The position numbers were made by a program, and so were the translations under genes. From positions 1,664,731 to 1,728,730 of the forward strand of contig JAFEVB010000001.1 in NCBI GenBank assembly GCA_032629725.1: a stretch of 64,000 nt of DNA, in the 5' to 3' direction. The notes below the pieces were generated by a model. It was not told where the DNA came from and did no database searches. It was given only the letters and a program-made list of their open reading frames with translations. The DNA is from Gremmenia infestans. Its lineage: Eukaryota > Ascomycota > Leotiomycetes > Helotiales > Hamatocanthoscyphaceae. This document shows, piece after piece, positions 34,900 through 46,298 of the stretch (within the stretch, counting starts at the first letter, position 1; every line of letters starts with the position of its first letter).

Positions 34900-35904
34900 A
34901 TGACTAAAGCACTTCACCTCATCTTCGGCGGAACTAGGGTCGGCAATACAGGTTGGAATGGCGTCACGCCTGAGGATGCAACCGATGATGCAGCTCTCCA
35001 AATCTTTGATATTCTCAAGAAAAACCACGTTAATATCATCGATACTGCGCGCGGATATGGAAACTCAGAGGCAGCGCTTGGTCGCTTGAAAGCGGGTACG
35101 GAGCATGGCTTCCTCATCGACACCAAATGGTCAGGCGGCACGTTCGATCCGACAAGCACAACCAAAGACCGCATCATCTCCGACGCAAAGGATTCCATCG
35201 CTAAACTGGAAATACCGAAGGTTCACACCTTCTCTTTGCACTCACCAGACGTGAAGCCAGAGATCGAGGAGACGCTTGTCGCCATCGATGGAGTGTATAA
35301 GCTCGGGGTTTTTGAGAACTTTGGCTTGAGCAACTTCAGCGCTGCCCAGGTACAACAGGTGTATGATATCTGCAAAGCTAAAGGGTTGGTCCTACCCACA
35401 GTGTACCAGGGCCTCTACAGCCCTGTGAATCGCAACGCGGAAGACGAACTTTTGCCGGTACTTCGAAAGTTGGGCATTACTTTCAATGCTTACAGTCCAC
35501 TTGCGGGTGGCTTCTTGACCAACAACAAGTCACACATCTTGAACGGCGAAGGCAGATTCGCCAAAGAACACTTTGGAGGCTTGTACGGTGAGATGTACAA
35601 TAATAAACCGTACCTGGAAGCGCATGAAGAATGGGGGAAAATTGCAGATGATGAAGGAGTGACACGAGCAGCACTTGCTTATCGATGGGTAAACTATCAC
35701 AGCGCCTTGAAAGCCGAGTTTGGAGATGGAATTGTGCTTGGAGGACGTCTGTCTCATATGGAACAGTCATTTGAAGCTATTGATGAGGGTCCGTTGAGCA
35801 AGAAGACTGCTGAGAGCATCGAGAACCTTTGGGAAAAGCTCAAGCCTCGTGTGAAATATGTCGACAACTTCGCGGCCAACATAGCAGTCAGATCACGTTC
35901 TTGA
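34900..35904 (+). CDS. Aldo-keto reductase, aflatoxin-aldehyde-reductase (AKR7) type
   Basis: An intronless 334-residue protein of normal family length. The catalytic tetrad is visible: D48 in NIIDTARGYG, Y53 in the same motif, K76 in IDTKWSGG and H114 in FSLHSPD. Further landmarks are FENFGLSNFSAAQVQQV, VYQGLYSPVNRNAEDELLPV, FNAYSPLAGGFL and the NADPH-binding end GIVLGGRLSHMEQ. Family knowledge: these cytosolic NADPH enzymes reduce aldehydes, including dicarbonyls and aflatoxin dialdehyde. The substrate here is unknown. The start at 34900 (atcATGACTAAAGC) is the first ATG of the frame. Confidence 0.93.
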   Translation: MTKALHLIFGGTRVGNTGWNGVTPEDATDDAALQIFDILKKNHVNIIDTARGYGNSEAALGRLKAGTEHGFLIDTKWSGGTFDPTSTTKDRIISDAKDSIAKLEIPKVHTFSLHSPDVKPEIEETLVAIDGVYKLGVFENFGLSNFSAAQVQQVYDICKAKGLVLPTVYQGLYSPVNRNAEDELLPVLRKLGITFNAYSPLAGGFLTNNKSHILNGEGRFAKEHFGGLYGEMYNNKPYLEAHEEWGKIADDEGVTRAALAYRWVNYHSALKAEFGDGIVLGGRLSHMEQSFEAIDEGPLSKKTAESIENLWEKLKPRVKYVDNFAANIAVRSRS

Positions 35905-35989
35905 GGGGAAGCATTTTTTTGAATTCAGGAAGACATCTGAGTTTCCCACAAGTGCAAATACAGTCGTTCTTGTAAGATAGAACGCTCTT

Positions 35990-36691
35990 TCAACCAGCTA
36001 CACATTTGACTGTGATACTGTCTTGCAACCTGATCTCCTCGTTCGCAAACACCAAGTGATTTCCCTGATCATGCAAGGCCTTGCCAGACCCCCTAATCCT
36101 TGATATTCCAAGGTCTGAATGTGCGGAAGTAGTCTGCGTCCCTTTATCCACCAACTCCACAGCCCGGACAGCGCTTCTTTCAATCCCCAAGGCTTCTGCG
36201 AAGTCCCGTGCCTTATGCATAGCTTTCTCAACGCACACTTTGCGACCCTCGGTTTGGAGACGGCTCCTTGTTTCCTCTGTCAAGGTCCACTCTATATCGG
36301 AGACCTTGGCGTTCAGAGTATCGCATAGTTTTGTGTCCCACGTCCCCAAGAGCGCGAAGTCTCGAAACGTGACTTCGAAACTGGTTGTGACGCGGTATAC
36401 GCTCTTACTCATGCTTCCATGGTACTCATTTTCAGATTTTGTTAACGTTCTCGTCTTCCATTTGGCAATGCCAGAGTTCGGGTTTGAATCGCTTCCTTGC
36501 TTGGGGTCCTTGGCGCCGAGCATGAACTGGATTTGGCTGACGGTTTTGCTGATAGATGTTGAAGCTTTCTCTTGGGTGGCAGCTGTATCGGATATGATGA
36601 TTGTCATTACTGCCAGTTCAGCCTTGTGATACAAATCAGAGGAGCCGCTGACGTCAATGAGAAGTGGAGAGGTTAAGGTCAGGGATCCCAT
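35990..36691 (-). CDS. SIMPL-domain (DUF541) protein
   Basis: 233 residues from ATG 36691 (MGSLTLTSPLLIDVSGSSDL). The open frame continues upstream without an ATG. The body fits the SIMPL/DUF541 fold: an N-terminal beta strand with Ser/Gly, a repeated alternation of strands, the helix EKAMHKARDFAEALGIERSA near residues 154-174, and a C-terminal strand pair (VFANEEIRLQDSITVKC). There is no signal peptide, so it is probably cytosolic, unlike many bacterial members. The biochemical role of this fold in fungi is not established. It is convergent with the aldo-keto reductase, with 85 bases between stops. Confidence 0.75.
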   Translation of the reverse strand: MGSLTLTSPLLIDVSGSSDLYHKAELAVMTIIISDTAATQEKASTSISKTVSQIQFMLGAKDPKQGSDSNPNSGIAKWKTRTLTKSENEYHGSMSKSVYRVTTSFEVTFRDFALLGTWDTKLCDTLNAKVSDIEWTLTEETRSRLQTEGRKVCVEKAMHKARDFAEALGIERSAVRAVELVDKGTQTTSAHSDLGISRIRGSGKALHDQGNHLVFANEEIRLQDSITVKCVAG

Positions 36692-37542
36692 GCTTGCTAT
36701 GTTGACAATTTGGTGGTGGGTATGATGAAGAAGATTGAAGAACCGCAATCGCTATTTGAATTGGGGAAGCAAGTGTAACATGGAGATGTATTTAGATAGG
36801 CCTCTGGCGTCGAAGAATAGATATAGAGGCCGCAAAGCTGTTGCCTGGAGCTACTTACTTAGCTTAAAGGCAAACTAAAATACCGTAGGGTCGCAGGGGA
36901 TGAAACTTTTTGTTGGTTGTAGACACGTCGCAAACAATTTCAGTTTGCGACAAGTCTAGAGTAGTAGAGAGCCCAGAACGGGAGAACGCGAGGTTATATA
37001 GCCAGTGCTCAGACCCACTGAACTAGGCGTATCTAAGGAGAATCGCACCTGACACTCCTGAATTCCAGGAGCACTGAGAATAAGTTAAGCCTCAGGGAAT
37101 GTTTTCTCTTTTAAAATGAATACACCAAGATATCATGTTATAGGAATAGCATGAAACTCGCCTTCATGAAGGAACTATCTCTGTGCTGTATGCAGCGAAG
37201 TTGGAAACAAATTCTTAAATCTCCAAACAAAGCTTAGAATTAACCCGACATCCAAGGTGCAGTAGGCAAAATCTTGGATACTTAGCTATGTCACTTCAGC
37301 CAGCCGTATGGGGAGAAACCTCCTGGGAATGTCCAAGGCGTACACCACGTGACTCGTCTCGATGTTCCCCCTGAGGAAGGTGCGATCCGAGAAGTCGATG
37401 GTAGTGTCAAAGACACCACGAACTTTAATATTCGCATCGAGATTTTTCCAAAAGCACCATCTCCCTACATAGTCTTCTTCCTCCCTACCTATTCGCACAT
37501 CTTCTCCTAAGCAATTCAGCATTCCTAAATCCTCTCGTTCTT
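36692..37542. other. Divergent intergenic region
   Basis: This holds the promoters of the SIMPL gene (minus) and the 722-residue protein (plus). A 78-codon minus-strand frame at 37286-37522 starts only 20 bases from the plus-strand ATG and has no family features. Confidence 0.5.
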
Positions 37543-39711
37543 ATGGATCTTGATGACGACCCTTACGAGTCATTTCTCCATTATCCCAATGATCTACATC
37601 GTATTAAGAACGTCTCCGATATGTCCAAGCTCATTGCCCGGCGAGATCAAAGCAGTCGTTCCAGCCAAAGGTCAACAAGGGCTAGCATCGGGTCTGGAGA
37701 GAATGGTGCCGAGGACAGCCAGGTACTATTCATGAAAAAGACCACAGGAAAGAAAAGAAAAGGGCGATCATTTTCCGAGATCAGCCACAACTCCGCCATA
37801 AGATTAGATGAACCCTCAGATGGCAAAGATGACGTTGAAAGTGACGGGGAGGCGGCCGCCATGGAAGAACTGGTTGCAAATATCATCGACAGAGAAATAC
37901 ATGAGTGGCAATTCGTTTGCGAAACAGGCCGTCCATACTGGTGGTCACCCGAACAGAAGTTCCTTCGAATGCGAAAGCACTCCCCGGGAAAATCGAACAA
38001 GTATGATTATCGAAAGTGGATGGAAGAGAACGACTGCAGTCCAAAGCAAGCCGCTGGTTTTCAACGTCGAGCAGTCTCGGAGGGGTATTTGCCTGACTCA
38101 AGCAGCGCTCATAGTTTGGCACAAATGATTGCAGTCCAGCTGCTCAGCTCGTGCTTCACACTCCCTCCTGATTGTGTCCTCGGTCCACCCAGTGACCCCA
38201 CATCTGACAAAATCCCTGGGGTTATAGTTCTAGACCCTCGAATGATTAGTTCTTTGAGAATGCATACAAATTTCCGATTCTCCCCATGCTTTGGACACCA
38301 GGCTCGCAACACCTCGCCCGTAACGCAATGGCCAAATTCATTGGATGGACAGAGTGGGACTACGTCGATACCAGCGTCTCCGGAAGGATCTGGCTTTCAG
38401 ACTCCAGAGATCGGCACTTCGGAAGTCAAAAGGAGGAGAAGGCTAGCACGTCGAAGACTGCATGTAACAGAACGTTCAAGCATGGCATCTTCGGTGGAAG
38501 GTGATTCTGGCGACCATGTGCGCTCAAGTTCGGAAGTTCTCGATCCAACTGTCGCTTCTACAGCTTCGCAAAGACGAAAGAGCACACCCGAACAATCTCG
38601 GCGGAGTCAAATCCTTCCGATGTTTGGCGATACGAATAGAAGACGGAAGAACAGGAATTTTCAGAAGCAACAGCCACCTCCCAATACCCCGGTAGGCGGG
38701 GAGATGAAGTCTGCTGAAGCCCATCATGGTACGGAAGCTCGTCAACAGTCAAGGACAAATTATCGTATGCAACCGGTTATACGCTCAGAACCCCATCACG
38801 TTTTTATTCAGCCTGTCCGAGAGTTGGTGGTCAAGCGATGGCGAACACTGAGACGACGATTTGGAGGTAGTCTGCACGCTCCTCTGACAGATGGGCGATC
38901 CGAGGATAAGGTGTCAACAGGCTCGGAATCTGGCGCGAGCGAAGTTCCAGGCCTTGCTAATAGCAACGATGGCAAGTCTCGAAGACAAAGAGCGCGAGAA
39001 AGAGGCAATATCCACAGCAGTAGTGTTGATAGCGAAGGTCACTGCAACTCTCCGGCGACTCCATGCCCTACTCCAGAAGAAAGGGGCGCCCACAGGCCGC
39101 GCAGGGCTGATTCGGTGGAGGCCACTCCGCCATTCGCACTCGCAGACCCATTGACAGCTGCAGCGGCGTTGGCTGCTGCTGAGCCTGCTAGAAAGGAAGA
39201 CAATAGTGGAGAGAAATCGAATGCTTCTGCGCCATCTTCCAATTCTATACCAGCTTCCTCGGCGCAACCTCCAACGGGAACATTGGCATGGTCACCACCG
39301 ACCTCTACTCGCAACCGGTCATTTGCGCCGAGAGCGTCGCACTTGCGAAGAAGCAGGCTTTCTGAGGTTCACACGCCAGAAGATTGCCTTACTGCTGATG
39401 CACTAGCAGAGGTTGATCGGGAAACTGTGGACAGAGGCATACTGAGCGCAGCGGGAAGTGCACTTGCAAGCCCAAGGGGAGATCCACCGTCGCCTCTAGC
39501 TAGAATTCTAGGTCCTATTAATCATTTCGACGTGGAAGATCTGCTACGACCAAAATCCCCCGGAAGAATGAGACTCCGCAGGACTAGCACGAGTGGGACT
39601 CAGGTATTCCATCCGGATCAAGACGGCGTAGAGATAGACGGCCTTCCCGTGGGCCCAGAGAGAGAGATATGGGCAAAAAAGGGCAGCAGCAGAGAAACAA
39701 CATACCTATGA
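37543..39711 (+). CDS. Large uncharacterised fungal protein, mostly disordered
   Basis: A single exon of 722 residues starts MDLDDDPYESFLHYPNDLHR. Residues 100-200 look folded: AAMEELVANIIDREIHEWQF, CETGRPYWWSPEQKFLRMR, GFQRRAVSEGYLPDSSSAHS and AVQLLSSCFTLPPDCVLG. The rest is Ser/Arg/Pro-rich with basic patches (VKRRRRLARRRLHV), fitting a nuclear protein with phosphorylation sites. A second conserved-looking island lies near 415-450 (FIQPVRELVVKRWRTLRRRF). I do not recognise a named family. Codon use and length make it a real gene. A nuclear location is an inference from the basic stretches. Confidence 0.82.
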   Translation: MDLDDDPYESFLHYPNDLHRIKNVSDMSKLIARRDQSSRSSQRSTRASIGSGENGAEDSQVLFMKKTTGKKRKGRSFSEISHNSAIRLDEPSDGKDDVESDGEAAAMEELVANIIDREIHEWQFVCETGRPYWWSPEQKFLRMRKHSPGKSNKYDYRKWMEENDCSPKQAAGFQRRAVSEGYLPDSSSAHSLAQMIAVQLLSSCFTLPPDCVLGPPSDPTSDKIPGVIVLDPRMISSLRMHTNFRFSPCFGHQARNTSPVTQWPNSLDGQSGTTSIPASPEGSGFQTPEIGTSEVKRRRRLARRRLHVTERSSMASSVEGDSGDHVRSSSEVLDPTVASTASQRRKSTPEQSRRSQILPMFGDTNRRRKNRNFQKQQPPPNTPVGGEMKSAEAHHGTEARQQSRTNYRMQPVIRSEPHHVFIQPVRELVVKRWRTLRRRFGGSLHAPLTDGRSEDKVSTGSESGASEVPGLANSNDGKSRRQRARERGNIHSSSVDSEGHCNSPATPCPTPEERGAHRPRRADSVEATPPFALADPLTAAAALAAAEPARKEDNSGEKSNASAPSSNSIPASSAQPPTGTLAWSPPTSTRNRSFAPRASHLRRSRLSEVHTPEDCLTADALAEVDRETVDRGILSAAGSALASPRGDPPSPLARILGPINHFDVEDLLRPKSPGRMRLRRTSTSGTQVFHPDQDGVEIDGLPVGPEREIWAKKGSSRETTYL

Positions 39712-39950
39712 GACTCTTCGTTTGGTTGCACTCGGAGATTGTTCTTCAAAACCCCCTGATCGGTAACGAGAGCTGTGGTATATGAAGTTTGGATTAATGG
39801 AGAATTAGACTGGATATCTTCAAAATCCAGGTCTGCTGCTACCCAATGAGCCCATGATATTCCAGACAGAGTACAAGTACAGTCCCAAACGCCGTCCTAT
39901 GCCTGCCGTTCTATACGCCTCGTTTCAAACATTGTGTTCAAAGTCGCTGA

Positions 39951-40674
39951 TCAGCCAGTCTCAGCTTCTGGCTTGATGCTGACCATCTCATATTCGCCAG
40001 CTCCATCTCTCCCTCTGCCCCTTCCTCTTCCTCGCCCATGGCCCTGTTCCTCATCAACACCCTCACTTGCTTCCGTAGTGGTGTGCTCCGTGACCTGAGC
40101 AGTACTCGAACCTCCAAAATGAATGGGCCGCAACTCCCTCCATTGACAACTCCAAACCCCCAAGCTAATCATCATACCCGAGCTCGCAACCTGCAGCGCC
40201 CACCATAGCCAGTTCGAAGGGATAGAATGCGAGTATAGGGACGTTATGACAAGGTGTATGAAATGGAGTGTGAGGGCGAAGTCGGGGACCAGTTTACTCC
40301 GCGTGATGAAGAGGAGGATAGATATCACACTGCACATTTACCAGTCAGAATCTTGTCATTTCCCTGAAGATTCTGCAATAGTCCATGACAGGTAGAGGAA
40401 GGGAAGCATGGCATGACATAACATACCCAAAAAAAGAATTCAATAACCACACCAAACCTAACATCCACCCAACGGTTGTATCCCCCCTCAAGCTGCGCCA
40501 ACTCAGGACCAGGTCAACACTAAAACTCTTGCCTGCTACCAGCACCGTGAACAGTATCAACGCCGTGGCCGCGGCGTACCAGATGGTCTGCAGTATTACG
40601 ATTTGGGAGAGGATTTTCAGCGGTGGTAGCTCGGTCAGGGCGCCGGGTCGGGGAGGACGGCGTCGCCGTGCCAT
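39951..40674 (-). CDS. sys1: Golgi integral membrane protein Sys1
   Basis: Two exons (40674-40427 and 40329-39951) with a 97 nt intron encode about 208 residues. The start MARRRRPPRPGALTELPPLK and the LSWRSLRGDTTVGWMLGLVW segment are typical of Sys1. Four hydrophobic membrane segments are visible (near residues 22-46, 65-95, 105-125 and 130-150), followed by CQWRELRPIHFGG. The C-terminal tail is polar and contains a Gly/Arg repeat (GRGRGRGRGR). Family knowledge: Sys1 sits in the Golgi membrane and recruits the Arl3/ARFRP1 GTPase. It is divergent from coa6. Confidence 0.94.
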
Positions 40675-41102
40675 GGTATGTAGGGATATGTTATCGTGGG
40701 AGCATTTGGGATATGATGTGTTGCGCTGTTTGATTTCGTAGGAGGGGGAGTTCGAGAGTTGTCTGACTTGATCAGATGTCGAAAGGGACAGAGATGCGAT
40801 ATGAAGTGTTAATAATGTTACTGTACAGTACCGATTAGGGATAAGGGAGGGCGGTGAATGTTTTCTGCCGCCCGGACGAAGTGAAGCTTCTCTCTTGGCG
40901 TTCCCAGAGTAAGAAGCTACAGCTACATCTGCGAGTACGCCACCTTGAACGTTTTATCCTGACTGCAATTATTGGATTATTTGCTGGCCTCTTCATTCAG
41001 CAATTGGATAGCTGGTATGTCTTACTCGGCTCGAGGGTTGTTCTTCGAGCCTGGAATTGCTAATGCGACACACAGCTCCTTCTTCACGTTCAACGATTCG
41101 AA
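40675..41102. promoter_or_regulatory. Divergent promoter between sys1 and coa6
   Basis: 428 bases separate the two start codons. A GTACAGTAC palindrome lies at 40823-40831 within ttactgtacagtacc. No other site could be named. Confidence 0.55.
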
Positions 41103-41572
41103 ATGGGATTCTTTGGTACCACCACCACATCTCCTCCACCCCCGAAGATCTCCTCAGACGGCGCCCCTATAGCCCCGGATCGCACGCAGAGAGCGAAGTG
41201 TTGGGAGGGGAGAGATGGGTATTTCAAGTGTCTGGACAAGAATGGGATCATAGACAGTATCGGGGAGAAGGCCAAGGCGGAGAAGGAGTGTGCGAGTGAG
41301 GCGAGGGGGTTCGAGGCGAATTGTGCATCGAGTTGGGTGAGTGGCTATTTTCTTTCGTGGATAGGCGTGGATAGGTTAGGAAGGGCTGCGGATGGCGCTG
41401 TTGCAAGGGAGCTGAGTGCACATGCTAATGGTTGTTGGGATAGGTCACATACTTTAAGAAGCGGAGAGTAATGGAATACCAGAAGTTTCAAACCATGGAG
41501 AAGTTGAGGGCCGAAGGAGCACAAGAGATGCCCGGAGAAATTGGTCCGGGAGGACCTGGACAGAAGCCATGA
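41103..41572 (+). CDS. coa6: Cytochrome c oxidase assembly factor 6 (Coa6)
   Basis: Two exons (41103-41336 and 41444-41572) with a 107 nt intron encode 120 residues. The twin cysteine motif is exact: C33-X9-C43 (KCWEGRDGYFKC) and C63-X10-C74 (CASEARGFEANC). The CX9C plus CX10C pair distinguishes Coa6 from Cox6b/Cox12. The intron falls right after CASSW and the second exon continues VTYFKKRRVMEYQ, as the family requires. Family knowledge: it is imported into the mitochondrial intermembrane space by the Mia40 route and helps deliver copper to Cox2. Confidence 0.94.
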
Positions 41573-41970
41573 TTGTGGATTGAGAATACGATACTTGTAC
41601 AATAGAAACGGTATACTGCATAGGGATGGCGTTGAAGGATTGAAATCGAAATCTCCTATCAGACTGGCTGTTTGCGGGGAAGCTTTTTATTTTCGGTGAT
41701 CGTTTGTGAGTACGGCTGCCGAGCAACAACAGCGTCTCCGGAAGTGAAGGCATTCGCATTTCTTTCTCGAAGCGATGAATATGTAGGTCCATCTCTAGAC
41801 GCTTGTGAGAGCGATCGATCATAAGTATCTTATATTGGCAAGTGCCTCGACGTCTCCAGCTCTCTAATTTGGGGATTTCTGGGCGTTTTCACTGTTGCTC
41901 ATAAACTCTAGCCTTCCAGTGAAGGTCATGATGATCAATTACCAATAATACAAGCCAAGGTGCTAAAAAC
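41573..41970. other. Intergenic, convergent 3' ends
   Basis: Between the coa6 stop and the stop of the hydrolase-ZZ gene. Nothing else was seen. Confidence 0.5.
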
Positions 41971-44900
41971 TCAAAAGTTGAACCCTCCCCCTCCCCCTCC
42001 CCCTCCTCCTCCCAGCGATCTCGCGTACTCATTTAGAGCCTGCCTTACGAACAGAGCTTGAAAGATGGCATCTCGCTTCTGTTTCTCCTCTTGCTCTGCC
42101 CGAAGCCTAAGTGCTTCTTCGAGGAGAGCGCGCTGTTGCGCGTCTTGAACTTCCTGTCTGATTTGAGCAAGTGCTGCAATCCAATCCTCGACTGACAGCT
42201 CCTCCTCATCCCCAGTAGTACTTGCAGCCGGTGCTGTTGGTGTAGGAGTAGGATTTGGAATTGGTGCGGACTGAGGGGCTTGTTGAGGGGCATCGGGTGC
42301 GGGAACCCGAAGCAAAGGCTCATTGTAATCTAGTAAGTCATCGAGTCTGTTTACACGCCACAATTAGGAAACATTATACCTTCAACGGGGTAGTGATACA
42401 TACTTGACACTGAGGACGGTAAGTTTTACAAGTGGTTCATTGTTACTTTCAAAACTTCGGACGCCTGACCATTGCAAGATCAATCCAAGGTCCGTGATAC
42501 TCCCTTGACGTCCTTCAACGCTTAGAATTTCATCCGAGTCGATTTCGATAGTCTGTTGACCAACAGGAAGGCGCACAACCTCATACCAGTAAACTTTCAT
42601 CAATTTCTGGGCAAGGGAATCTTCTTCAAAGGCTCTGGTCTCGAATGCATCTTCTCGATAGCGGCCAGTGAAGAAGTCCTTTTTATTGCGCAAGGTACCG
42701 AGAGATATGCGGAGCCATCCAAGTCCCTCTTCTTGAAGCATCTGCCGATCCGCATCGCTAAGCAAGGAAGAAATAGCGAGCTCAAGGTGAATCAGGATTG
42801 AGAAATGGCCGGGTTTAGCGCTAGTGAGGAATCTGGCATGAGAGTCGTTGCCATACAGGTGAAGCATCCTCCAACATTGTGTGCCCTTTTCACCTCCGAC
42901 GGTAGTAGGCTCCGTTTGGGTTTCTACAATACTCCAATTCACCTTGGACTTGTCGGCGTTGTATTCTGGATTTACAATATCGAGCGGCGGAGTCAGATCG
43001 TCTTGGAAGATTCTCTGGGTGCTGAGTATATGGCTGACTTTGTGGGTGTTCTTGTGGTTTTTGGAAACTCTGCCGAGTTGGAAACAGCTTATGCACAGGT
43101 CGTAGTCGTAGCATTCGGTGCACGTCACACGCGGCTGAGAGCAGTATATGGAATTCATGCATCCATCACAAAAGGCCGCTTCTTGCATTGCCTCATCGTC
43201 AGGGACTTCAGCGGATACTGGATCCAAGATGCTGTCGGATGTCTTTGCTTGTCCTATATCTGAAGCGGGATGTTCAGGTGGAGGGCGGAATGGTTGTTCA
43301 CGTTGTTGTTTGCTCGGAATTGGCGGTGCACTGCTTGTTCTGGCGTACTCCTGCATGTTGACGGAAAGGTCTTCTCTTGAGTGAGCGGGGTTCATAGAAG
43401 GATAGGGCCTTCGCCCCGAAGAATCAGCCGGATCATGCGACACGTTTCGTTGGTGTGCAGTTTGGCTAGTCCCGGAGAACACAGGCGGTTGAAGATATGT
43501 TGCTCCTTCAGACTGTGTCGTCTGAGGTGGCCGTGGTCGATATGGCATATATTGCGGGTTCGCTTGCATATTGTGACTAGAGGTTGCTGTTGCGTCCACT
43601 TCGACTGGACGAGGAATAGGAGGCCCACGATTAGTGTTGTACATACTGTTTGGGTACGGTGGCATAGTTGCTGGAGGCGTGCTTTGAGCCATGGGTCGAT
43701 ACGGTCGTTGAGGCGGCGGCGGTTGCTGTCGGCCACCAACTGGGACTCGAGGCACGCGTTCTTGGAAAGGATAGTACGATGAAGACGACGCCGCGTTTGA
43801 TCCATCCATTTGCCCATTGGCACGATAACCTGCTCGACATGTAAGTTAGGTGTCTCGCCTTGTGTGAGTTTCTCATATTCCCTCATACCTGGTTGTGTGT
43901 ATCGAGTTGCGGTAACGAGATCGAGGATACTAGTGAGGACAGGCAGCCAATTCTGGTCATACGAACCCCTGAATCTGCACAATTCCTTATGGTTTGCATC
44001 TAGTCCATGAGCTACATCTTCGTTCGAGATACTCAGGACGGCTGAGTGCTGTTCGACTATCTAAAGGTTCACATCAGTTCCAATCGCAGAGAAAGTAACG
44101 GCTGTCTTACCACCCGGGGACCTAATGGCGTTGTCTCATAAAACGAATGGATCCTCATTTCTGTGCAAATATTTACGAATCGATTCGAGGTTTGAAACAG
44201 GCCTTCATTGTCCTTTTCCAGGCTCTTCAATAAGCCGCGATTGAGAACCTGCCACCCGGGAACAGCCGCTCCAGCGACTAAGGCTGCGACTTGCCCCAAG
44301 GTGGCAACCCCAGATCCGCGGTGAGGAGTTCCTAGAAATATGATGCCTGTTGTGGCTGTATGAATCGGTCTGTAGCGAGATTGAAGTGAAGCCTCGATCA
44401 ATGCCTGTTTATGGTCAGGTAGATGTCACAGGGGCGGTCAAGTTCGGGTTCATTGACGCACCGATTTCACAAGTATACCTCCCAGAGAATGGCATATCCA
44501 TAGTATTTTCCGTCCCTGCAGCTGTTGTCAGTGTCTGATCCCTACAGCCAATGGCGTAGTTATCTCTGTACCTCGTTTCCGCGCGTGATCGCTTTGACGC
44601 GATTTAGCAACGTGAGTGCATGGCCATATATATTTTGAGTATTGAACGAGGTACTGGCATTGTATCCATAGGTCCATATCCGGGCGTTGTTCCTCCGTGC
44701 ATGAGCTTTGAGGTGTTCGGGAAGGAGGTCGCGAAACCAAATGCAGTTCGTTTCGGGGTGTTGCCATGTTTTTGTCGGCCCGCCATTAAGCCCATGGAGG
44801 ATAAAGATTCTAGATGGACAGCCTCTTAGCTACAGGTACGAGAGCCTGACTCTTGTATGGATTTATACAAGTGCGTGAAACATACTCGCATGTGCACGGC

Positions 44901-45130
44901 TCATTGCTGTTCGCGGGGTAAACTAGATAGAGACCAGGCTCGGCTTGCTCTTTGAAGAGGACGTAGGATGTAGACTTTGATTCCTATTAGCTTTACCTAG
45001 AATTGTGAGAAAAGAGAGAAGTACCATCACGATTCACGACACCAAATTTGCTATCGAGGTGGGAGAGGAAGAATAGTCGATCATTAGGTTTGGAAAATCG
45101 AGGAGAGGGGTCTTCAGCTCGAGGAACCAT
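41971..45130 (-). CDS. Alpha/beta-hydrolase fused to a ZZ zinc finger
   Basis: Eight exons in my model: 45130-45038, 44983-44886, 44809-44572, 44515-44462, 44404-44111, 44060-43889, 43829-42404 and 42346-41971, about 916 residues. The N-terminal SERAC1/DUF676-like hydrolase shows IFILHGLNGGPTKTW, WFRDLLP, the nucleophile elbow CHSLGG (usual first Gly replaced by Cys) and GIIFLGTPHRGSG. A Pro/Gln/Ser-rich linker leads to a ZZ finger (FCDGC, CSQPRVTCTECYDYDLC, ISCF, then His pair NTHKVSHI). A further folded region follows (about residues 620-780), then a Glu/Gln coiled-coil-like helix and a Gly9-10 run before the end. Exons join the two domains in frame (QPG|YRANGQ). Such hydrolases often head fungal NLR proteins; none of the usual NACHT domain is present here. 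Exon 1 and its splice are the weakest part. Confidence 0.78.
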
Positions 45131-46298
45131 GGATAGGCAGGGCATGTTCTTTTTTTAGCTATCACACTCAGGCTGCAGCCACAGTTCTCACCATGGGGTG
45201 CACCGGAGCACTGTACTGGATACATTATTGGAATGGTCACACTGAATACCTAGTCTAGCCCAGCCACCACCTTGGCAAGGCTCTCTCAGCTGCTAGCCGA
45301 CGAATTATTACGGGAAGGTAATTTGACCGATAATGTTTACAGACACGAATTGAAACTTGAAAGGTAGAATACTCGCGCAAAGCAGTTGTCAAAGTCAGAC
45401 ATTAACAATTAACTTTATTCCTATTAGGTTGAGAATGGAAGATGGCTTTATTAATCGAAAAGAGCAAGCAGCGATGGAGTGATAGGACGGAAATTGAGGA
45501 TTATCAATAAAGCAAAAGGCGCCACATGCAGCAAGCAGAAGTTACCCTGTCCCTGTTCTGTTCGGTTCTAGATCTCGGCCGCAACTACGCGCACGCGATT
45601 TTAAAGGGTGATCGCGGTGGTGGAACATACTGTTACAAAATCCAACATATTATAAAACACTAGGCCCCGTTTTCCCTTTTTTTTGTTCAACGACTTGAAG
45701 ACTACAAAATATTCCAACGAAGTCGCTACGTTGCAACTTGCCACAGAGGCGGAGCTTCAATCCTAGGAGGAACTTCAAATTCCCTGCATAGACCTTGCTG
45801 TAGTGTGTATTATTTTCTACCCCATATTTAGGGAGTTTCAATACAAACTTTCCCCCCATGTTTCGTTGCGGGGTCCTAGGAGCTTGAGAAAGGGGAAAGT
45901 GAGGGGGAGAACGGACCGAACCGAAGAATTGTCTTGGCGTTCGACTATGAAATGTAAGTGGGATGTTAGATCTCTTTAGAGATTCTTACAAATCAAACCC
46001 TATAATATATAGCAAACTCGAAAGCCTTGATAGTCCCAAAGTTCTAGTTCTGGACATTCCATAGATACTAGAAAGGAAAAGTTCTTATGCCATGGTGTGG
46101 AGGGACTAAACCCAAAACATATAGAGCCGTGGGAGCCAAGGGCTAGAGAGGTTGGCAGAAGTGAGTGTATTTGCAACTGAAGTGTGGTGCAGAGCACTAA
46201 GCGAGGCGCGCAGCCCTATATATACAGGTTCACGTCACATGCCTAGTCACCTGACTAATATCCTCTTGTCCGAAATCCAGCGTCTCATCCCCGCCACA
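45131..46298. other. Divergent intergenic region, contains source of a RIP-mutated copy
   Basis: This lies between the hydrolase-ZZ gene and the ABM gene. Positions 46110-46290 are the unmutated counterpart of a mutated 181-bp copy at 60137-60317 near the telomere. A tatatata box lies at about 46217-46224, roughly 75 bases before the ABM start codon. No other gene was supported. Confidence 0.6.

Noticed and set aside
37286..37522. 78-codon minus-strand frame with a proper ATG
   Set aside because: It starts 20 bases from a well-supported plus-strand gene and has no recognisable features. Probably chance in the promoter.
46152..46298. Upstream frame extension of the ABM gene
   Set aside because: This sequence is the promoter/leader duplicated near the telomere. 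The family N-terminus begins at ATG 46299.
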